A DNA stretch of 64,000 bases. Origin: Streptomyces sp. NBC_00510 (lineage in GTDB: Bacteria; Actinomycetota; Actinomycetes; Streptomycetales; Streptomycetaceae). A program made the position numbers and the translations under genes. Positions 18,138-27,299 of the stretch are shown here, piece by piece (positions within the stretch are counted from its first letter, which is position 1; every line of letters starts with the position of its first letter). Under the pieces are notes generated by a model, which was not told where the DNA came from, searched no databases, and saw nothing but the letters and a program-made list of their open reading frames with translations. Location: the NCBI GenBank assembly GCA_036013505.1, contig CP107851.1, forward strand, positions 8,542,001 through 8,606,000, written 5' to 3'.

Positions 18138-18176
18138 CGGTCCGTCCGCCGTGGTCGAACCACCGCGGACGGACCG
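18138..18176. terminator. Bidirectional hairpin between convergent genes
   Basis: 12-bp stem (left arm CGGTCCGTCCGC), one C-C mismatch, four more pairs and a TCGAA loop, placed between the DUF5937 gene and the S8 protease gene that converge here. Confidence 0.75.
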
Positions 18177-18212
18177 GCCGCACCCGTGGCGGGTGCCGTG
18201 AACGGCCGCGCC

Positions 18213-21200
18213 TCAGCGCAGGCCGAAGGCCCGGACCACCGTCTGGTGCACCGAGTTGCCCGCCGAGTCCTTGGCGGTCGCCCTCAGCGACACGAAGGAC
18301 GCCTTGTTCGGGGCGTCCAGGCGGAACCGCCCGTCGCTGCCGCAGGCGGCCTTGTGCCAGGTCCGGCCGTCGTCGTAGGACAGCTCCACGCCGACCGCGC
18401 CGAGCTTGCCGGCGAGGCTGGCGCCCGGCAGGTGGGCGGCGGTGACGGACAGGGTGTCGTGCCGCCCGGCGCGCCCTGCCGCGTCGGTGCCGATCCGGTA
18501 GTCGAGCTGCACCAGCGGCAGCACCACGGTGGCGGCATCGGTCGGCTGCGCCGACGTGAAGTCCCACTCGGTGCGCGTACGGGAGGAGTACGGGGTGTAG
18601 GTCACGTCCCGCTCACCCGTGACGACCAGCTTGTACGGCAGCTTGCCGCGGCTGGGGGCGTCTCCCCAGACGTTCGTGAAGTTCCCCTGGCCCAGCTGGG
18701 TGGTGCCCTGGTAGAGCGTCTGCTGCTGGGTCACGGCCGGGTCCTGGTTCCACCCGACGTGGTTGCCGCTGCCCCAGGCCGGGATGTCGATGTACAGGAG
18801 GCTGCCGTTGCGGGTGGGCGGCAGGTTGTTGAAGAAGGCGTCGTTCAGGAAGGGGCGCTGGATCGGCTTGAACCACTCCTCGGACTGCCTGCTTCCGGCC
18901 CGGTAGGCGGTCTTCGCTCCCTCCTCGAACCCGATGGACTCGGCGAACACCTCCTGGTGCCAGCGGACACCGTCGGTGGACACCCAGTCGGTCCGCTTGC
19001 CGTTCGCGGGCTCCGGCATGATGGGGCCGGAGGACCAGTCGACGCCGTCGAGCCATTCGAAGCGGAACTCTGCGCCGGGAACGTCCGGCTTCGGGCTGGC
19101 GAAGGTGACGTCGATCCGGGCGAGGTTCTTCGTGTCGCCCTTGACCGTCATCTTCGACGGGATCTCGTTCTGCCAGGCGTGCGCGAGGTCGTACACGTAC
19201 GGGCTCGCGGTCTCGGAGTCGACGGTGATCCTGGCCCCGCCGTCCACGGCCTGCCGGATGAGCTTCTCGCCGTCCTCGGTGCCGAGCAGGCCGACGTCGA
19301 GGGCGACGGGCCGCTGACCGAGCGGCGCGTAGGAGCGCATCGGGCGGCCGTAGCCGTTCTCCACGACCAGCATGAGTTTCGCGCCCGCGGCGATCGCGTT
19401 GGCCGCCTGGTCCATGTCGCCGACGTCGTCGCTGTGGCGGACCACCACGGCCTTGCCGCGCGCGTCGAGGTGGGCGTAGTCCTCGCTCGACCCCTGGCCG
19501 GCGAAGACCAGCGGCAGCTTGTAGGTGCCCCTGGCCAGCGGCGTGATGCCCTCCTGGCGCAGGATGCCGGCGAACTCGGTCGTGCGGGTGGCGACGGCCA
19601 GTGCCGGCTTCTCGGCGCGCCAACGGGCGGTCAGCTGGAAGTCCCCGTGGGTGACCTTGTGGGTGGTCGGCTGCGCCCAGATGCTGTCGTAGTACACGCT
19701 CTCGGCGGACAGACCCGACCTGACGCCGTTCATGACGCGGTTGTAGCCCAGTTTCTGGAACGTCACGTCGCCGCGCTGCGGGGTGGTCATGTCGATGCGC
19801 TTGGCCTTGGAGGCGTCGAACGTGACGGTGGTGTCCCGGTCCACGAGCACGTCGGGGTCGCCGAGCAGCGCCAGGCCCCTGGAATGGGGGCCGTGGACGC
19901 CCTGGACCTCCTGGTAGGACAGGGCCGAGTACACGTCGTCGGGCACGAAGATCTCCACGGTGCCCGAGGGGCCGACGCCGACCGGGACGGGGTCCTTGCT
20001 GCCTGCCTTGATCAGCATGACGTCGCCGGACGTGGGATTGCCCTCGGAGTCCTTGAACGTCAGGGTCAGCTTGTGCATCGTTGCGAAGCCGAGGGAGACG
20101 GCGGTGTGCGCCACGGCCCTGCCGGCCGTGTCCGTCGCGAGCACCTGGCCCGAGTAGTGCTCCTTGGCGGTGCCCGCCGAGCCGTCGATCGTCACCGTGA
20201 CCTTGGCGGAGCCGTGCGCGGGGACGACCACTTGGGAGGCTGACAGGCGGAACATCCCGGACGGGGCGCCCGCCGCGTCGACGGACAGCGAGAGCGCGAC
20301 CGGCGCGTCGGTGACGTTGGTGTACGTCACCGGGCGCTGGAGGGCGCCGCCCTTGTACTGGGCCGCATAGGCGGTCGCCGAGGCGAAGACCCCGGCCTGT
20401 GCTGCCGCGGCGACGTCCAGTCGGCCGCTGCCGGCCTCGAAGGCGTCGTACGTCGGGGTCTGCCGGGAACTGCTGGCCAGCAGGTCCTTCAACTGGCCCC
20501 CGGTGAGGTCCGGATGGGCCGCGGCGAGCAGGGCGGCGGCGCCCGCGACGTGCGGTGTGGCCATGGACGTGCCGCTCATGGACTGGTAGGCGCCCTGGTC
20601 GTTCCCGTCGAACCGGGAGTTGGCCGCCAGGATGTCGACTCCGGGGGCGGTGATCTCCGGCTTCAGCGCGCCGTCGATACGGGGGCCCCTGCTGGAGAAC
20701 GAGGCGAGCGCGTCGGTGGAGTCGACCGCGCCCACGGTCAGCGCCGAGGTGGCCGCCCCCGGTGCGACGATGGTGTTCGGATCCTCACCGAAGTTGCCCG
20801 CGGCGACCACGAACAGCGCGCCGGTCTCGGCGCTCAGCCGGTCGATGGCCTGGCTCATCGGGTCGGTTCCGTCGGACACCTGGCTGGTGCCGAGGCTCAT
20901 GTTGATGATCTTGGCGTGCTGGTCGACGGCCGCCCACTCCATGCCGGCCAGGGCGTAGGAGATCTGTCCGCCGCCGTTGTTGTCCAGCACCTTGCCGATG
21001 CTCAGGCGGGCGCCCGGGGCGACGCCCTTCTCCTTGCCGCCGGAAGCCGCACCGGTTCCGGCGATGATGGACGCGACGTGGGTGCCGTGTCCGGCGTGGT
21101 CGTCGGTGTTCTCGTCCGGGACGAAGCTCTGATGCGCCGCGATGCGGTCCGCCAGGTCCGGGTGGCCGGCGTCGACGCCGGTGTCCAGGACGGCGACGTC

Positions 21201-21941
21201 CACGCCCTGCCCGGTGTCGCCGCCCTGCCAGACCTGCGGGGCGCCGATCTGCGTGGTGCTGTCGGCGAGGTCGGCGTGGATGGGGGCGTCGAGCCAGATG
21301 TGCGAGATGCCGCCGCCGAAGGACGGCTGGGCCTTCCGGGCCCGGGCGCCGTCGTTCGCCGCCGCACCGGCCACGGACTTCCAGAAGTCGTCCGCGCGGG
21401 AGCGGTCCGCGGTCAGCGCGGCGCCCTGGATGCTGTCCAGGTTCCGCACCCGGGCCGCGCCCTCGGGGACGGCGGACGAGCGGCGTGCGGCGCCGGGCTG
21501 CGTGTAGGAGACGATCAGCGGCAGCCGGGCGCGGTGCGCGTCGTCGTATCCGTCCGCGATCAGGGCCGTGACGTTGAACAGCTGCCGGTCCAGCGTGCCC
21601 TGGGCCAGGAAGGGCAGGGCGGACTCGGGGTAGACGTAGAGGTCGTCGCCCGACGTCATGATGCGGGTCCGCGCCGGCAGTCCGTCGGCACCGCGGACGG
21701 TGACGGTGCCCCCGGACTGTCCACCGCCCCGGGCGACCTGACTGGTGGTCACGACGTCGCCGGTGATCAGTGTGACGGTGTGTTCGCCTGTGGGCACATG
21801 GTCCGCAGCGGATGCGGATGCGGGTGATGGAGCGGGAGTGTCGGAAGGGGCGGCTGCCTGAGCCGTGATCGGGCTCGTGAGGGCGAGTACCGAAGCGCCG
21901 GCGATGACCGGCACGCTCCAGCGTCTGTGGTGTCGCTTCAA
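18213..21941 (-). CDS. Large secreted S8 (subtilisin-like) peptidase
   Basis: 1242-residue extracellular serine protease. The TTG at 21941 gives a signal peptide (KRHHRRWSVPVIAGASVLAL, cleavage near residue 30) and a propeptide to about 220. The catalytic triad is Asp253 (VAVLDTGVD), His285 (GHGTHVASIIAG) and Ser459 (GTSMATPHVAG), with oxyanion Asn383 (VVAAGNFG). The C-terminal ~700 residues hold beta-rich modules, including a PA-like insertion (AHLDARGKAVVVRHSDD) and an Ig-like end domain (SYDDGRTWHKA). This size class of S8 proteases is common in Streptomyces. The start codon is weakly supported (GGGA five bases upstream), but any later start would spoil the signal peptide. Role: probably growth on protein or processing of secreted proteins. 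Confidence 0.93.
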   Translation of the reverse strand: MKRHHRRWSVPVIAGASVLALTSPITAQAAAPSDTPAPSPASASAADHVPTGEHTVTLITGDVVTTSQVARGGGQSGGTVTVRGADGLPARTRIMTSGDDLYVYPESALPFLAQGTLDRQLFNVTALIADGYDDAHRARLPLIVSYTQPGAARRSSAVPEGAARVRNLDSIQGAALTADRSRADDFWKSVAGAAANDGARARKAQPSFGGGISHIWLDAPIHADLADSTTQIGAPQVWQGGDTGQGVDVAVLDTGVDAGHPDLADRIAAHQSFVPDENTDDHAGHGTHVASIIAGTGAASGGKEKGVAPGARLSIGKVLDNNGGGQISYALAGMEWAAVDQHAKIINMSLGTSQVSDGTDPMSQAIDRLSAETGALFVVAAGNFGEDPNTIVAPGAATSALTVGAVDSTDALASFSSRGPRIDGALKPEITAPGVDILAANSRFDGNDQGAYQSMSGTSMATPHVAGAAALLAAAHPDLTGGQLKDLLASSSRQTPTYDAFEAGSGRLDVAAAAQAGVFASATAYAAQYKGGALQRPVTYTNVTDAPVALSLSVDAAGAPSGMFRLSASQVVVPAHGSAKVTVTIDGSAGTAKEHYSGQVLATDTAGRAVAHTAVSLGFATMHKLTLTFKDSEGNPTSGDVMLIKAGSKDPVPVGVGPSGTVEIFVPDDVYSALSYQEVQGVHGPHSRGLALLGDPDVLVDRDTTVTFDASKAKRIDMTTPQRGDVTFQKLGYNRVMNGVRSGLSAESVYYDSIWAQPTTHKVTHGDFQLTARWRAEKPALAVATRTTEFAGILRQEGITPLARGTYKLPLVFAGQGSSEDYAHLDARGKAVVVRHSDDVGDMDQAANAIAAGAKLMLVVENGYGRPMRSYAPLGQRPVALDVGLLGTEDGEKLIRQAVDGGARITVDSETASPYVYDLAHAWQNEIPSKMTVKGDTKNLARIDVTFASPKPDVPGAEFRFEWLDGVDWSSGPIMPEPANGKRTDWVSTDGVRWHQEVFAESIGFEEGAKTAYRAGSRQSEEWFKPIQRPFLNDAFFNNLPPTRNGSLLYIDIPAWGSGNHVGWNQDPAVTQQQTLYQGTTQLGQGNFTNVWGDAPSRGKLPYKLVVTGERDVTYTPYSSRTRTEWDFTSAQPTDAATVVLPLVQLDYRIGTDAAGRAGRHDTLSVTAAHLPGASLAGKLGAVGVELSYDDGRTWHKAACGSDGRFRLDAPNKASFVSLRATAKDSAGNSVHQTVVRAFGLR

Positions 21942-22393
21942 GGGTGTCCCTGGTTGGGGTCCGGGCAGGGGACGATCGCCCCCTGCCGTCCAGGGGCGTC
22001 ACACCGCAGCGGGTTGGCGCCACCTGGGCGACGTGATCATATGCATGTATGAATTCACTGTGAAGAGTGGTGCCTGCACATTGTGAAACTCACGGCAACG
22101 ATGCGTTGCGCGCAGCGGGCGCGCAGCCCTTCCGCCCGGTCCCGTCTGCGGCAGAAGTGGTCCCCGGGCAAAGGCTGATGGAGGCGGCGGCCGGGGTGAG
22201 CGCGGGCCGCGTCCTTCGTCTTCCGCGCGGGAGGCTGATGGTGGAAACACTGGTCACAGTGTGCCTCATCGTGTTTGTGTCGGCGCGGGCGAGTGGAGAT
22301 CTGCCACCGGGGTGTCCGTGCCGCTATTTCCTTGGAGATCCGGTCCAACAGCCTGCTACGTTGCAAGACTTTGTCCCGATCGGAAGGAATGCC
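21942..22393. other. Divergent spacer between protease and nucleotidyltransferase
   Basis: No gene seen. An AT-rich island at 22036-22064 includes TTCAC-T-GTGAA (22054-22064), possibly part of the protease promoter or operator. The remainder is GC-rich without clear structure. Confidence 0.4.
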
Positions 22394-23188
22394 ATGGACG
22401 CCCCCTCCCTGCACAGCCGGTTCCTCGGCGATGTGCTTCCCCGGATCCAACAGGACGACCGTGTCAGTGGTGTTGCCATCGCGGGGTCGATCGCCGGTGG
22501 ACACCCCGACATCTACTCCGATGTCGACCTGATCGTGGTCATCGACGACGAGGCGTTCGACTCGGTCATGGCGGAGCGTCTCACGCTGATCGGTTCCTGG
22601 GCAGCCCTCGTGGCCGGATTCACCGGGGAACACGTCGGCGAACCCCGCCTGATCATCACGCTCGTCGGGCCGCCCCTCCTCCATGTCGACTTCAAGTTCG
22701 TGCGGGGCTCCGACTTCGCCGACCGCACCGAGGACCCGGACATCCTGTGGGACCGCGACGGCCGCCTTGCCACCTCACTCGCGGAGCATCCTCCGACCAC
22801 CCCGTCGTTCGACCTCCAGTGGATCGAGGACCGGTTCTGGACCTGGGTGCACTACGGCGCGACGAAACTCGGCCGCGGTGAACTGTTCGAAGTCGTCGGC
22901 CTCCTCGGCTACCTGCGTGAGGCCGTACTGGGCCCCCTGGCGGCCCGCCGGGTGGGTGCGGCCCCCCGTGGCGTCCGCCACCTCGAATCCATCGCGCCGG
23001 ACGAGGCGCGTGACCTCCGGGCGACCCTGTGCGGTTACGACCGGCACGACGCCGGCCGGGCCCTCCTCGCCGGCGTCACGCTCTACACACGGTGGCTCGA
23101 GGAGGCCGGAGTGGCGATCGAACGTCACCCTCACGCCGAGAAGCTCGCCGTGCAGTACCTCCGCGACGTCATCGACCAGACGAGCTGA
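22394..23188 (+). CDS. Nucleotidyltransferase-fold protein
   Basis: 264-residue protein with the polymerase-beta-like nucleotidyltransferase signature: GSIAGGHPDIYSDVDLIVVI near residues 31-50 (GS...D-x-D), followed by a third acidic strand in LLHVDFKFV near residue 98. The C-terminal part (FWTWVHYGATKLGRGE; LVGLLGYLREAV-like) resembles aminoglycoside-adenylyltransferase-like proteins. Substrate cannot be assigned; antibiotic modification is possible but not shown. The ATG at 22394 follows GGAAGGAATGCC. The last 27 bases of coding sequence recur, nearly identical, at 31749-31775. Confidence 0.8.
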   Translation: MDAPSLHSRFLGDVLPRIQQDDRVSGVAIAGSIAGGHPDIYSDVDLIVVIDDEAFDSVMAERLTLIGSWAALVAGFTGEHVGEPRLIITLVGPPLLHVDFKFVRGSDFADRTEDPDILWDRDGRLATSLAEHPPTTPSFDLQWIEDRFWTWVHYGATKLGRGELFEVVGLLGYLREAVLGPLAARRVGAAPRGVRHLESIAPDEARDLRATLCGYDRHDAGRALLAGVTLYTRWLEEAGVAIERHPHAEKLAVQYLRDVIDQTS

Positions 23189-23476
23189 GCCGGTCTCCTC
23201 GGTGTGCACTGTTCGGCGGCCGGCGGCAGTACCCGGAGACCGCAGTCGACCGCGTACGGCTGCTCCAGGCGTTGCACCAGGCGGGGCCACCTGTGGCCGC
23301 GAGTGTGCAGTGCCGCCTTGCATGAAGGGAGGGGCGGGGCGGCTTACCGCCTTCCGGCGGAGTCCCTGCCGCCGTCACTCGACGTAAGTGGTCAAACACA
23401 TCTTCCGCCAAGAAGTCGTGGAGAAATGAGCGAAAATGGAGAAGAGGACGTTTTGGTATTTGTCGGGGAGCCATAA

Positions 23477-25474
23477 ATGGATGCCTTGGACGAACTCCTT
23501 CGAGGGGCTGACCCGGCGGCTCTTCTGACGCTGGACGGTGCCATCCTCGGCCTCAACGCTGCGATGGCCACAGCGCTCGGTGGGCCGGAGGAGCAGTGCC
23601 TGGGACGTGACTTCGATGAGCAGCGCCTGGGAGGTGACTTCGGCGATCTGCTGCCCGCAAGCCAGCGGATGTCGGCCGAGAGCCTCGTGGCCCAAGCCGC
23701 CAGGTCGAAGGCGGTCGCGATGCGGGTGCTGGAGTTCCCCGGCCCGGGCGACGCACCCGTTGCCTGCTTGATCGAGGCGCGGCAGGTGAAGGATCCCGCA
23801 AGGGACGAGCCGTTGGTCTGGGTGCACGCCCTGGATGCGCGGAACGACCTGGCGAGCCTGTTGATCCCGTTCCGGCTGGCCACCGAGGCCGCCGATCTCG
23901 GCCTGTGGATGTACGCACCCCAGGGACGCCAGCTGGAGTGGCTCGGTGGCGCACCCTCCCTGGCCGCGCTCTTCCCGGCACCCACTGTGTCGCTTTCCCG
24001 TGTGATCTCGGCAGTGCACGCTGACGACCGGGAGGCCTTGCGGCAGCTCCTGCGCTCGACCTCCACCCGGCAACCCTCCTGGGTGAAGTTGCGGTACCTC
24101 CCCCAGCACGACGCCTGGCACCAACTGGCCGCCCAGACCATTCGAATCCAGTTGGGATACGGCGGACCCGAGCGGATCTTCGGGGTGGTCCGCGACGACA
24201 CCAAGCAGGCGAAGCGCAAGGAGAAGGCGCAGGCCGCACTGACTGCCGAGCGGCAGCGCGCCAAAGACATCGCCGACTTCTCCTCCGCCTTGATCACCGC
24301 AGCCACGGAGCAGGAACTGCAGCAGATCGCTCTGACCCGGCTCGCCGCAACCTTCGGCGCCACCGGTGCCCTGTTCGCGCTCGTCGACGACGGCCGCCTG
24401 CGCGTCTCCACCGATGCCGGGATAGCCATGTGGGAGGCCGGCCCCTTGCACGGCCTGCCGCTGGACCATCCGAGCCCGGTGCCCGAAGCGATCCGCACCG
24501 GCACGCCACAGTTCATCGCCGGTCTCAGGGACTACATCCACCGCTGGCCGCAGGGGGCCGAATTTCCGCGGCTCGCCCGGCTCGGCTCCGATTACGCCGT
24601 CTCCATCACACCCCTCAGCGAAGCCGGCAATCAGCCACTCGGGGCGTGGCTGGTGACCCATGGCAGCGGATACCGGCCGTCCTTGGACGAGATGACCCTC
24701 ATGGGTACGCTGGCCGACCTGGCAGGCCAGGCACTGCGGCGCATCAGGTTGCAGCAGGCACGAGTCGAGCTGGCCACCGCTCTGCAGCAGACCATGCTCC
24801 CCACGCTGCCCGAGCACCTCGCGGGCCTGGAGGTCGCCGCCCGCTACCGGCCCAGCCGGCACGGGCTGGACATCGGCGGGGACTGGTACGACGCCTTCGT
24901 CATGTCCGACGGCGCCATCGCAGTGGAGATCGGCGACGCCCAAGGGCACGACGTGGCCTCTGCCGCCCTCATGGGGCAGGTCCGTTTGTCCATGCGTGCG
25001 ATCGCCGCTCACGAACCGGATCCGGCAACCGTGCTGACGCGCACCAATGAACTGCTCGTCACGATGCAGGCGGCACGATTCGCCAGCTGCACCATGCTGC
25101 ATCTCGACCCACACGACGGGCAGGTCACCGGCGCCAGCGCCGGCCACGTGCCGTTGTTGTGCGCGTACAAGGACGGCAGCCACAGCATCCACGAACTGCC
25201 GGGCGGGCCGCTCCTTGGAGTCGTGCCCGACACCGAGTACCGCGAGGAGACCTTCACCCTGGACAAGGACAGCGCGCTGATCATGGTCACCGACGGCGTC
25301 GTCGAAGGACCGGGCCTGACGTTGGAAGCCGGACTGGAGCGAGCCGGAACACTGGCCGGCGCAGCCCTCCACGACGGACTGAACACCGAGGAAACCGCCG
25401 ACCGCATCCTCGACGCCGCGGTCGCGGTGGACCACGCCGATGACGTGGCCGTGCTGGTCATCCAGCGCACGTGA
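23477..25474 (+). CDS. PAS-GAF-SpoIIE phosphatase
   Basis: 665-residue cytoplasmic PP2C-type phosphatase with sensors. Residues ~1-110 are PAS-like (LLTLDGAILGLNAAMATAL), ~130-240 a second PAS-like region (ATEAADLGLWMY, VISAVHADDREALRQLL), ~260-415 a GAF domain (ADFSSALITAATEQELQQIA), and ~430-663 the SpoIIE catalytic domain (LQQTMLPTLPEHLAGLEVAA, DIGGDWYDAF, IGDAQGHDVASAALMGQ, SAGHVPLL, LIMVTDGVVE, HADDVAVLVI). It probably dephosphorylates an anti-anti-sigma partner in response to a small signal. The ATG at 23477 has GGGGAG seven bases upstream. It converges with the phosphatase at 25531-26667. Residues ~39-56 contain a 9-residue tandem duplication. Confidence 0.9.
   Translation: MDALDELLRGADPAALLTLDGAILGLNAAMATALGGPEEQCLGRDFDEQRLGGDFGDLLPASQRMSAESLVAQAARSKAVAMRVLEFPGPGDAPVACLIEARQVKDPARDEPLVWVHALDARNDLASLLIPFRLATEAADLGLWMYAPQGRQLEWLGGAPSLAALFPAPTVSLSRVISAVHADDREALRQLLRSTSTRQPSWVKLRYLPQHDAWHQLAAQTIRIQLGYGGPERIFGVVRDDTKQAKRKEKAQAALTAERQRAKDIADFSSALITAATEQELQQIALTRLAATFGATGALFALVDDGRLRVSTDAGIAMWEAGPLHGLPLDHPSPVPEAIRTGTPQFIAGLRDYIHRWPQGAEFPRLARLGSDYAVSITPLSEAGNQPLGAWLVTHGSGYRPSLDEMTLMGTLADLAGQALRRIRLQQARVELATALQQTMLPTLPEHLAGLEVAARYRPSRHGLDIGGDWYDAFVMSDGAIAVEIGDAQGHDVASAALMGQVRLSMRAIAAHEPDPATVLTRTNELLVTMQAARFASCTMLHLDPHDGQVTGASAGHVPLLCAYKDGSHSIHELPGGPLLGVVPDTEYREETFTLDKDSALIMVTDGVVEGPGLTLEAGLERAGTLAGAALHDGLNTEETADRILDAAVAVDHADDVAVLVIQRT
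23591..23644 (+). repeat. 27-base tandem duplication inside phosphatase gene
   Basis: Two adjacent 27-base units (23591-23617, 23618-23644) agree at 23 positions and encode EQCLGRDFD then EQRLGGDFG. It is in frame and lies in the first PAS-like segment. Confidence 0.7.
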
Positions 25475-25530
25475 CGGCGCCCGCTCCTCGCGCACCCTCT
25501 GTACGGCCCCCACGTGGGTGCCGGGGTGCG

Positions 25531-26667
25531 TCAGGGGTGTGGAGGGAGGCGCAGGGCGACGAGGGCGGCGAGGTCGTCGTCTTGGGTGCCGTGACCGTAG
25601 GCGAGCAGGTCCCGGTGGAGGAGGTCGAGGAGCTGGCGGGGCGGGGCGAGGGCCCATCGGCGGACGCGCTGGACGAGGGGGTAGAAGGTCCCGGTACGGT
25701 CGCGGGTCTCGCTCACGCCGTCGGTGTAGAGCAGCAGGCGGTCGCCGGCGGCGAAGGGAATGGTGTCGACCCGATAGCGGTCTTCGAGGAGGTCCGCCAT
25801 GTTGATGGGGGGCGACGGCGCGCTGGGTTCCACCTCGCGCACTTGGTCGCCGTGCAACAGCAGTGGCGGAGGGTGGCCGCAGTTGAGCACGCGCGCGATC
25901 GGTTCTCCGGCGGGGATTTCCACGAGCACGATGGTGGCGAAGCGCTCCAGCGCGTCGTCGGGGACGTCTCGGGAGTAGTGGCTCATGACGGTCTCCATGT
26001 GTCCTGCCAGGGACGGCAGGTCGGGCGCGCTCATCCTCAGCACCCGGAACGTGCTGAGGATGACCGAGGCGACCTCGACGGCCGGAAGTCCCTTGCCGCG
26101 GACGTCGCCGATGATCAGCCGCACCCCGTGCGGTGTCTGCATCGCCTCGTAGAAATCGCCGCCGATGCGGGCCTGCGCGGCGGCGGCTTGGTAGAGCACC
26201 TCGACGTCGATGTCTTCGAGGTGCTGCGGGAGTGGGCGCAGCAGTACCCGCTGCGCGGTCTCCGCCACGGAGCGGACCTCGGCGAGGGTGCGCTCCCGGT
26301 TCTGCCGTACCCGGCTGGCGTAAGCGGCGGCCAGGGTGACGACAATGATTGCGAGCACGGTGAAATTGCCCGGTGTCCGGCCCAGAGTGTGGTCGGCGGC
26401 GGAGATGGCGAACCCGGCCATCAGGGCGAGCAGCCCGATGCCCAGCGTGCCGGCCACGGAGAACATCGCGGCGGCCAGCGCCGGCGCTGCCCCGATCAAC
26501 CGGTAGAACTGCAGGTGGGGCGTGAAGGCTGCGGTCGCCGTGTCCAGCACGATCACGAGCAGCGGAATCAGGAGCGCCGGCGAGAACGGCCGGCCCTCTT
26601 CCCAAATCCGCGGGGAGAGCCCCTTCTGGGCGATCACCTGAGTGAGCGGTGCACTCGGCCGCGCCAT
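25531..26667 (-). CDS. Membrane-anchored SpoIIE/PP2C-type phosphatase
   Basis: 378-residue phosphatase with an N-terminal membrane region (ALLIPLLVIVLDTATAAF; LGIGLLALMAGFAIS; NFTVLAIIVVTLAAAY), then the SpoIIE domain: AQARIGGDFYEAM, LIIGDVRGKGLPAVEVA, NCGHPPPLLL, LLLYTDGVSETRDR, DDDLAALVAL. Same layout as 14552-15724, so both may act at the membrane in partner switching. Its ATG overlaps the stop of a 47-residue upstream reading frame (ATGA), suggesting translational coupling. Confidence 0.9.
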   Translation of the reverse strand: MARPSAPLTQVIAQKGLSPRIWEEGRPFSPALLIPLLVIVLDTATAAFTPHLQFYRLIGAAPALAAAMFSVAGTLGIGLLALMAGFAISAADHTLGRTPGNFTVLAIIVVTLAAAYASRVRQNRERTLAEVRSVAETAQRVLLRPLPQHLEDIDVEVLYQAAAAQARIGGDFYEAMQTPHGVRLIIGDVRGKGLPAVEVASVILSTFRVLRMSAPDLPSLAGHMETVMSHYSRDVPDDALERFATIVLVEIPAGEPIARVLNCGHPPPLLLHGDQVREVEPSAPSPPINMADLLEDRYRVDTIPFAAGDRLLLYTDGVSETRDRTGTFYPLVQRVRRWALAPPRQLLDLLHRDLLAYGHGTQDDDLAALVALRLPPHP

Positions 26668-26810
26668 CAGCGACGCCCGACAGAGGCGAAGGCGCCGGCG
26701 CGGCCTGCGCTCTGCCCGACCATGGGCCTAGTGGGCAGCCCGCCGGACAGCACGTCGATGAAGATCTCACTGTGGTGGTTCCCGAACCGCGCGCCGAGCT
26801 CCGGATTCAT
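26667..26810 (-). CDS. Small 47-residue ORF coupled to phosphatase
   Basis: Not recognised. The ATG at 26810 is preceded by GCGAGGAGGCTGATCGCG (GGAGG nine bases upstream), one of the best ribosome sites in the region. It encodes MNPELGARFGNHHSEIFIDV, then a Gly/Pro/Arg-rich tail ending ASVGRR. Third codon positions are mostly G or C, as in real genes here. Its stop overlaps the phosphatase start as ATGA. It may be a small partner of the phosphatase or a leader that sets its translation. It could also be the decayed end of a longer gene. Confidence 0.5.
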   Translation of the reverse strand: MNPELGARFGNHHSEIFIDVLSGGLPTRPMVGQSAGRAGAFASVGRR

Positions 26811-27299
26811 CGCGATCAGCCTCCTCGCTTCACCAGCCCTGGACCGTCCAGCGTGTGAAGGAGGTGAGGCGGCGACCATGTCCTGACCGTACGAATCCAT
26901 GGCGACAGCTTGTTGCCAACGCACAATCACTCGTCGGAGGGTCGTCGGTCGTGGTTGACCTCTGTTGAGGCAGCCTAGGGTGGTCCAGAGACGGCCCGCA
27001 TCGCCCCGCCGGCCATGGCAGCCGTCAAGCGTGTCGTCGACGAACGGACCGCGTTCGGCGACCAGGAGGCCTTCAACGACCAGGACCGGATCGTCGGACG
27101 GTCCTGTCATCGCAGGACGCGCAGGAAGGCGCCCGCGCCTTCGTCGAGAAGCGACGGCCGAACTGGCAGGGCCGCTGACTCCGGCCCTGCCGCGCACAGG
27201 TCCGCTCATGGCCCGAGCCAAGAGCCCGCGACCACAGGCACAGCCTTGTCTCACCGTACGAAGTCGGTGGCCCACACCTCACGGGCACCGATCCGGCGG
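26811..27299. other. Spacer between phosphatase unit and PucR gene
   Basis: No convincing gene on either strand; open frames here lack ribosome sites and known families. The promoter of the phosphatase unit should lie in its left part, but no clear hexamers were found. Confidence 0.4.

Noticed and set aside
22036-22064. Operator of the S8 protease
   Set aside because: TTCAC-T-GTGAA and nearby CATA/TATG symmetry are short and could be chance in an AT-richer promoter; listed only within the spacer note.
23375-26770. Very long leftward open frame of about 1130 codons
   Set aside because: It is antisense to one phosphatase and out of frame with another; composition is Arg/Pro/Gly-rich and matches nothing.
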